NCBI GenBank assembly: GCA_903944555.1
Contig: CAJASG010000492.1
Location: forward strand, 1 to 9,282
Source: an uncultured beta proteobacterium
GTDB taxonomy: Bacteria; Pseudomonadota; Gammaproteobacteria; Burkholderiales; Burkholderiaceae_C
Length of the DNA stretch: 9,282 nucleotides
Direction: 5' to 3'
Shown: positions 7,011 through 9,282 of the stretch, one piece after another
Position numbering within the stretch: the stretch's first letter is position 1
Layout: every line of letters starts with the position of its first letter
Made by a program: the position numbers and the translations under genes
Notes under the pieces: model-generated
What the model was told of the DNA's origin: nothing
The model's input: only the letters and a program-made list of their open reading frames with translations
Databases searched by the model: none

Positions 7011-7040
7011 AAATCAGTTTCTGATTTTTCTGAATTCTGA
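7011..7040. repeat. Short dyad and triple TTCTGA repeat upstream of the kinase gene
   Basis: The kinase upstream region has a perfect 7-bp dyad, AAATCAG (7011-7017) and CTGATTT (7021-7027), with a 3-base centre. Three direct copies of TTCTGA lie at 7019-7024, 7028-7033 and 7035-7040. The dyad ends at the kinase ribosome site. It could be a binding site for a regulator of the kinase, or an mRNA hairpin masking the ribosome site. AT-rich low complexity is an alternative. The rest of the 131-bp gap shows no convincing promoter for either gene. Confidence 0.35.
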
Positions 7041-7132
7041 GCGGATTTTGCCCCCGAATGCCACTGCGCGGGCCGCAAATTAACGACACGGCACCTAGTC
7101 CGCGCCCACATTGCAGGCAAAATCACGGGACC

Positions 7133-8032
7133 ATGCACGACCTCGCAACCTTGCCCCCGGCCCCAGCATCCCCAGCGCCCGTGGCGATCCAGCATTACGA
7201 GAATTTTCCGGTTGCATCCCTGCTGTGCCCGGCGCACTTGCGCAGCCCGATCTCCGCCATCTACCACTTTGCCCGCACCGCCGACGACCTGGCCGACGAG
7301 GGCGACGCCACACCGGCACAGCGCCTGCAAGACCTGCACGACTACCGCCAGGGCCTGAACGCCCATGGCCCGCAAGCGCACAACCCGCCCACGCAGACGC
7401 CAAGCAACGCCCGATGGGCTGCAGTGTTTGACCCGTTGCAGCACGCCATTGCCACCCACCAGCTACCAGTGCAGCTCTTGAACGACCTGCTGGACGCGTT
7501 TGTGCAGGACATCGAAAAATCCCGTGACCGCGCCACGTATGCCAACGAGACCGAGTTGCTGGACTACTGCCGCCGCTCGGCCAACCCGGTGGGCCGCCTG
7601 CTGTTGCACCTGTACGGGGTCAGCAGCCCCGAGGCCCTGGCCCATAGCGACGACATTTGCAGCGCCTTGCAGCTCATAAACTTCTGGCAGGACGTGAGCG
7701 TGGACGTGCCCCGGGGCCGCTACTACCTGACCCAGGAGGATTGCACTCGCTTCGGTGTCACACAGGCCGACATGCTAGCCTGCAGGCAAACGCAGAATGC
7801 TACGAATTTGATAGCTGCTTGCGCACATTCTGCAAGGGCCAGGATGCTAAAAGGCTCACAATTGGTGCACCTGATTCCCGGCCGTGCCGGATGGGAATTG
7901 CGCCTGGTGGTGCAAGGCGGTCTGCGCATTCTGGACAAAATAGAAGCCCTGCACTTCGCCACATTCACCACCCGCCCCACCGTGCGCTGGTGGGATGTGC
8001 CGGTAATGCTCTGGCGCGCCCTGTGGATGTAA
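7133..8032 (+). CDS. hpnC: Hydroxysqualene synthase HpnC
   Basis: HpnC belongs to the trans-isoprenyl diphosphate (squalene/phytoene) synthase fold. In the three-enzyme HpnCDE route it converts presqualene diphosphate to hydroxysqualene. From the ATG at 7133 it is 299 residues, and HYENFPVASLLCPAHLRSPI near residue 21 is typical of the family's start. An upstream in-frame ATG at 7058 would add 25 Pro/Arg-rich residues unlike the family, so I prefer 7133, though only a weak GGGA precedes it. The first Asp-rich motif is RTADDLADEGD (48-58). The second, NFWQDVSVDVPRGRYYL (183-199), has D187 and D191. The C-terminus GRAGWELRLVVQGGLRILDKIEAL is highly typical. Residues 216-240 are unusual and overlap a repeat-like element that keeps the frame. 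hpnD follows 41 nt downstream, so the genes are likely one operon. Confidence 0.9.
   Translation: MHDLATLPPAPASPAPVAIQHYENFPVASLLCPAHLRSPISAIYHFARTADDLADEGDATPAQRLQDLHDYRQGLNAHGPQAHNPPTQTPSNARWAAVFDPLQHAIATHQLPVQLLNDLLDAFVQDIEKSRDRATYANETELLDYCRRSANPVGRLLLHLYGVSSPEALAHSDDICSALQLINFWQDVSVDVPRGRYYLTQEDCTRFGVTQADMLACRQTQNATNLIAACAHSARARMLKGSQLVHLIPGRAGWELRLVVQGGLRILDKIEALHFATFTTRPTVRWWDVPVMLWRALWM
7792..7833. repeat. Palindromic repeat-like element, copy B (inside hpnC)
   Basis: An 8-bp inverted repeat, GCAGAATG (7792-7799) and CATTCTGC (7826-7833), encloses GCTA (7799-7802)/TAGC (7812-7815), then GCTGCTTGCGCA. Bases 7799-7825 align with copy A near 4023. The stretch keeps hpnC open and encodes roughly residues 221-234 (QNATNLIAACAHSA), in the variable segment between the second Asp-rich motif and the conserved C-terminal helices. 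It is locally more AT-rich than the surrounding gene. The element may extend to about 7855 (GATGCTAAAAGGC). Insertion of a mobile palindromic repeat into the gene is inference. Confidence 0.5.
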
Positions 8033-8073
8033 GCCAACGCCCCCGACAATAGGACCCTGACTTTCGACCCAAC

Positions 8074-8913
8074 ATGACCCCAGAACAATACGTCCAAGAA
8101 AAAGCCGCCGCCTCGGGCAGCAGCTTTTATTACGCCTTCCTGTTTTTGCCCAAGCCCCGGCGCGCCGCGATCACCGCGTTCTATGCTTTCTGCCGTGAGG
8201 TGGACGATGTGGTCGACGACATGGTCGACCCCGGCGTGGCCGCCACCAAGCTGGCCTGGTGGCAGACTGAAGTGGCCAAGGCCTTTGCCGGCAGCCCCAG
8301 TCACCCGGTGATGCGGGCCCTGCTGCCGCTGGCGCCCGACCACGGCATCGAGCAGCGCCACCTGCAAGCCGTGATTGAAGGCTGCCAGATGGACCTGGCG
8401 CAAACCCGCTACCTGGACTACCCCGGCCTGCAGCGCTACTGCCACTTGGTGGCCGGCGTGGTGGGCGAAGTAGCGGCCAACATTTTTGGCCAGACGCAGC
8501 CGCAGACCACCGCCTACGCCCACAAACTGGGCCAGGCGCTGCAGCTGACCAACATCATCCGCGACGTGGGCGAAGACGCGCAACGTGGCCGCATCTACCT
8601 GCCGGTGAACGAGCTGCAGCAGTTTGAGGTCAAGGCACAAGATATTTTGCAGCGCAGCTATTCGCCACGTTTCACCGCCTTGATGCAGTTTCAGGCCCGG
8701 CGCGCCCAAGGTTTGTACGACGAAGCCCTGGCCCTGCTGCCCGCAGCCGACCGGCGCGCCCAAAAACCTGGCCTGATGATGGCCAGCATTTACCGTGCAC
8801 TGCTGCGCGAGATCGAACACGACCAGTTCAAGGTCCTGCACCAACGCATCAGCCTGACCCCGTTGCGCAAACTTTGGCTGGCCTGGAAGGTCCAAGCTTT
8901 GGGACGGCTCTGA
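8074..8913 (+). CDS. hpnD: Presqualene diphosphate synthase HpnD
   Basis: HpnD condenses two farnesyl diphosphates head-to-head into presqualene diphosphate, the first step of the HpnCDE squalene route. The protein is 279 residues, normal for the family. Its start, MTPEQYVQEKAAASGSSFYY, is typical and supports ATG 8074, although no clear ribosome site precedes it. The first Asp-rich motif is FCREVDDVVDDMVD (39-52; D44, D45, D48, D49) and the second is NIIRDVGEDAQRGRIYLP (160-177; D164, D168). These bind Mg2+ and the diphosphates. It ends RISLTPLRKLWLAWK, the usual family terminus. It sits between hpnC and hpnE in the conserved order. A phytoene synthase is the main alternative, but the gene order and HpnD-type ends make that unlikely. 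Confidence 0.95.
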   Translation: MTPEQYVQEKAAASGSSFYYAFLFLPKPRRAAITAFYAFCREVDDVVDDMVDPGVAATKLAWWQTEVAKAFAGSPSHPVMRALLPLAPDHGIEQRHLQAVIEGCQMDLAQTRYLDYPGLQRYCHLVAGVVGEVAANIFGQTQPQTTAYAHKLGQALQLTNIIRDVGEDAQRGRIYLPVNELQQFEVKAQDILQRSYSPRFTALMQFQARRAQGLYDEALALLPAADRRAQKPGLMMASIYRALLREIEHDQFKVLHQRISLTPLRKLWLAWKVQALGRL

Positions 8914-8930
8914 GCTTGGGTGCCCGGAGA

Positions 8931-9282
8931 ATGGATGTGGCAGTCATTGGCGCCGGCTGGGCAGGCATGGCGGCGGCGGTGGAGGCCACTCGGGCGGGGC
9001 ACGCGGTGACGGTGTTTGAGGCCAGCCGCCAAACCGGCGGGCGGGCGCGGGCCTTGCCAGGGGTGATGTGCAACGGTCAGCCGATCACCGTTGACAACGG
9101 CCAGCATATATTGATTGGCGCCTACACCGAGAGCCTGCGCTTGATGCTATTGGTGGGCGTCAACCCCAAAACCACTTTGCTGCGCTTGCCCATGACGCTG
9201 CGTTTTGCCGATGGCAGCGGGTTGCGACTGCCCAGGCTCCCGGCGCCATTTAATTTGCTTGTGGGCGTGCTGGGCGCGCGTG
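8931..9282 (+). CDS. hpnE: Hydroxysqualene dehydroxylase HpnE, N-terminal part (runs off the right edge)
   Basis: HpnE is an FAD-dependent amine-oxidase/phytoene-desaturase-like enzyme that reduces hydroxysqualene to squalene. The 117 visible codons start MDVAVIGAGWAGMAAAVEAT. The FAD-binding GxGxxG is at residues 7-12 (GAGWAG), the ribose-binding Glu at 30 (VTVFEAS), GGRAR at 36-40, and DNGQHILIGAYTESLRLM from 55, a strong HpnE signature. The C-terminal three quarters lie beyond the window. It begins 17 nt after the hpnD stop. GGAG (8926-8929) is only 1 nt from ATG 8931 but 7 nt from an in-frame GTG at 8937. A TTG at 8916 is also possible, so the exact start is uncertain by a few residues. 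Confidence 0.93.
   Translation, partial: MDVAVIGAGWAGMAAAVEATRAGHAVTVFEASRQTGGRARALPGVMCNGQPITVDNGQHILIGAYTESLRLMLLVGVNPKTTLLRLPMTLRFADGSGLRLPRLPAPFNLLVGVLGAR

Noticed and set aside
5790..7040. Long plus-strand open frame (416 codons) opposite the histidine kinase
   Set aside because: It is His/Gln/Leu-rich with no recognisable domain, while the minus strand encodes a complete kinase with all catalytic boxes. It is a GC-rich antisense shadow.
7058..7132. Upstream in-frame ATG extending HpnC by 25 residues
   Set aside because: The added residues are Pro/Arg-rich and unlike the family's N-terminus, which is satisfied by the ATG at 7133.
7723..8895. Long minus-strand open frame (390 codons) opposite hpnC/hpnD
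   Set aside because: The plus strand holds clear HpnC and HpnD motifs here; the antisense translation matches no family I know and has no good start signal.
1..9282. CRISPR array, insertion sequence, prophage or novel defence system
   Set aside because: I saw no regularly spaced repeats, no transposase or integrase motifs and no unknown multi-gene cassette; every sizeable gene belongs to a known family.

Overview
The window looks like chromosomal DNA of a betaproteobacterium, most likely of the Comamonadaceae (Rhodoferax/Polaromonas/Acidovorax type). The pointers are the tRNA-Leu next to trigger factor, the style of the hpnCDE proteins, the GC-rich codon use, and two copies of a short palindromic repeat that I recall from genomes of that family. 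The genus is inference; no marker here settles it.

The left part, about 1-7001, is entirely on the minus strand. In transcription order (right to left) it holds a soluble double-PAS sensor histidine kinase (5268-7001), a short regulatory gap, a periplasmic adaptor lipoprotein (4004-5152), an RND efflux permease (847-3996), tRNA-Leu(UAG) (675-761), and the first 199 codons of trigger factor (tig, 1-599, running off the left edge). The right part, 7133-9282, is on the plus strand and holds hpnC, hpnD and the start of hpnE. Together these would convert farnesyl diphosphate to squalene by way of presqualene diphosphate and hydroxysqualene, the entry to hopanoids or other C30 lipids. A gap of about 130 bp separates the divergent kinase and hpnC genes.

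The adaptor and permease form a two-gene efflux operon without an outer-membrane channel gene, so the channel must be encoded elsewhere. Its control region is the most informative stretch here. A consensus -35 (TTGACA), a 17-bp spacer and a TAAATT -10 lie between the kinase and adaptor genes. The spacer is almost filled by a near-perfect palindrome that reads as a Fur box, and a second dyad centred on CCGG covers the expected transcription start. I infer an iron-repressed RND pump with a second, possibly TetR-type, layer of control.

The other notable signal is a pair of related repeat-like elements, at about 4023-4072 and 7792-7833. Each lies inside a coding sequence (the adaptor C-terminal tail and the interior of HpnC) without breaking the frame. 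I see no CRISPR array, insertion sequence, phage gene or defence system. Apart from these details the genes are ordinary housekeeping and efflux functions.
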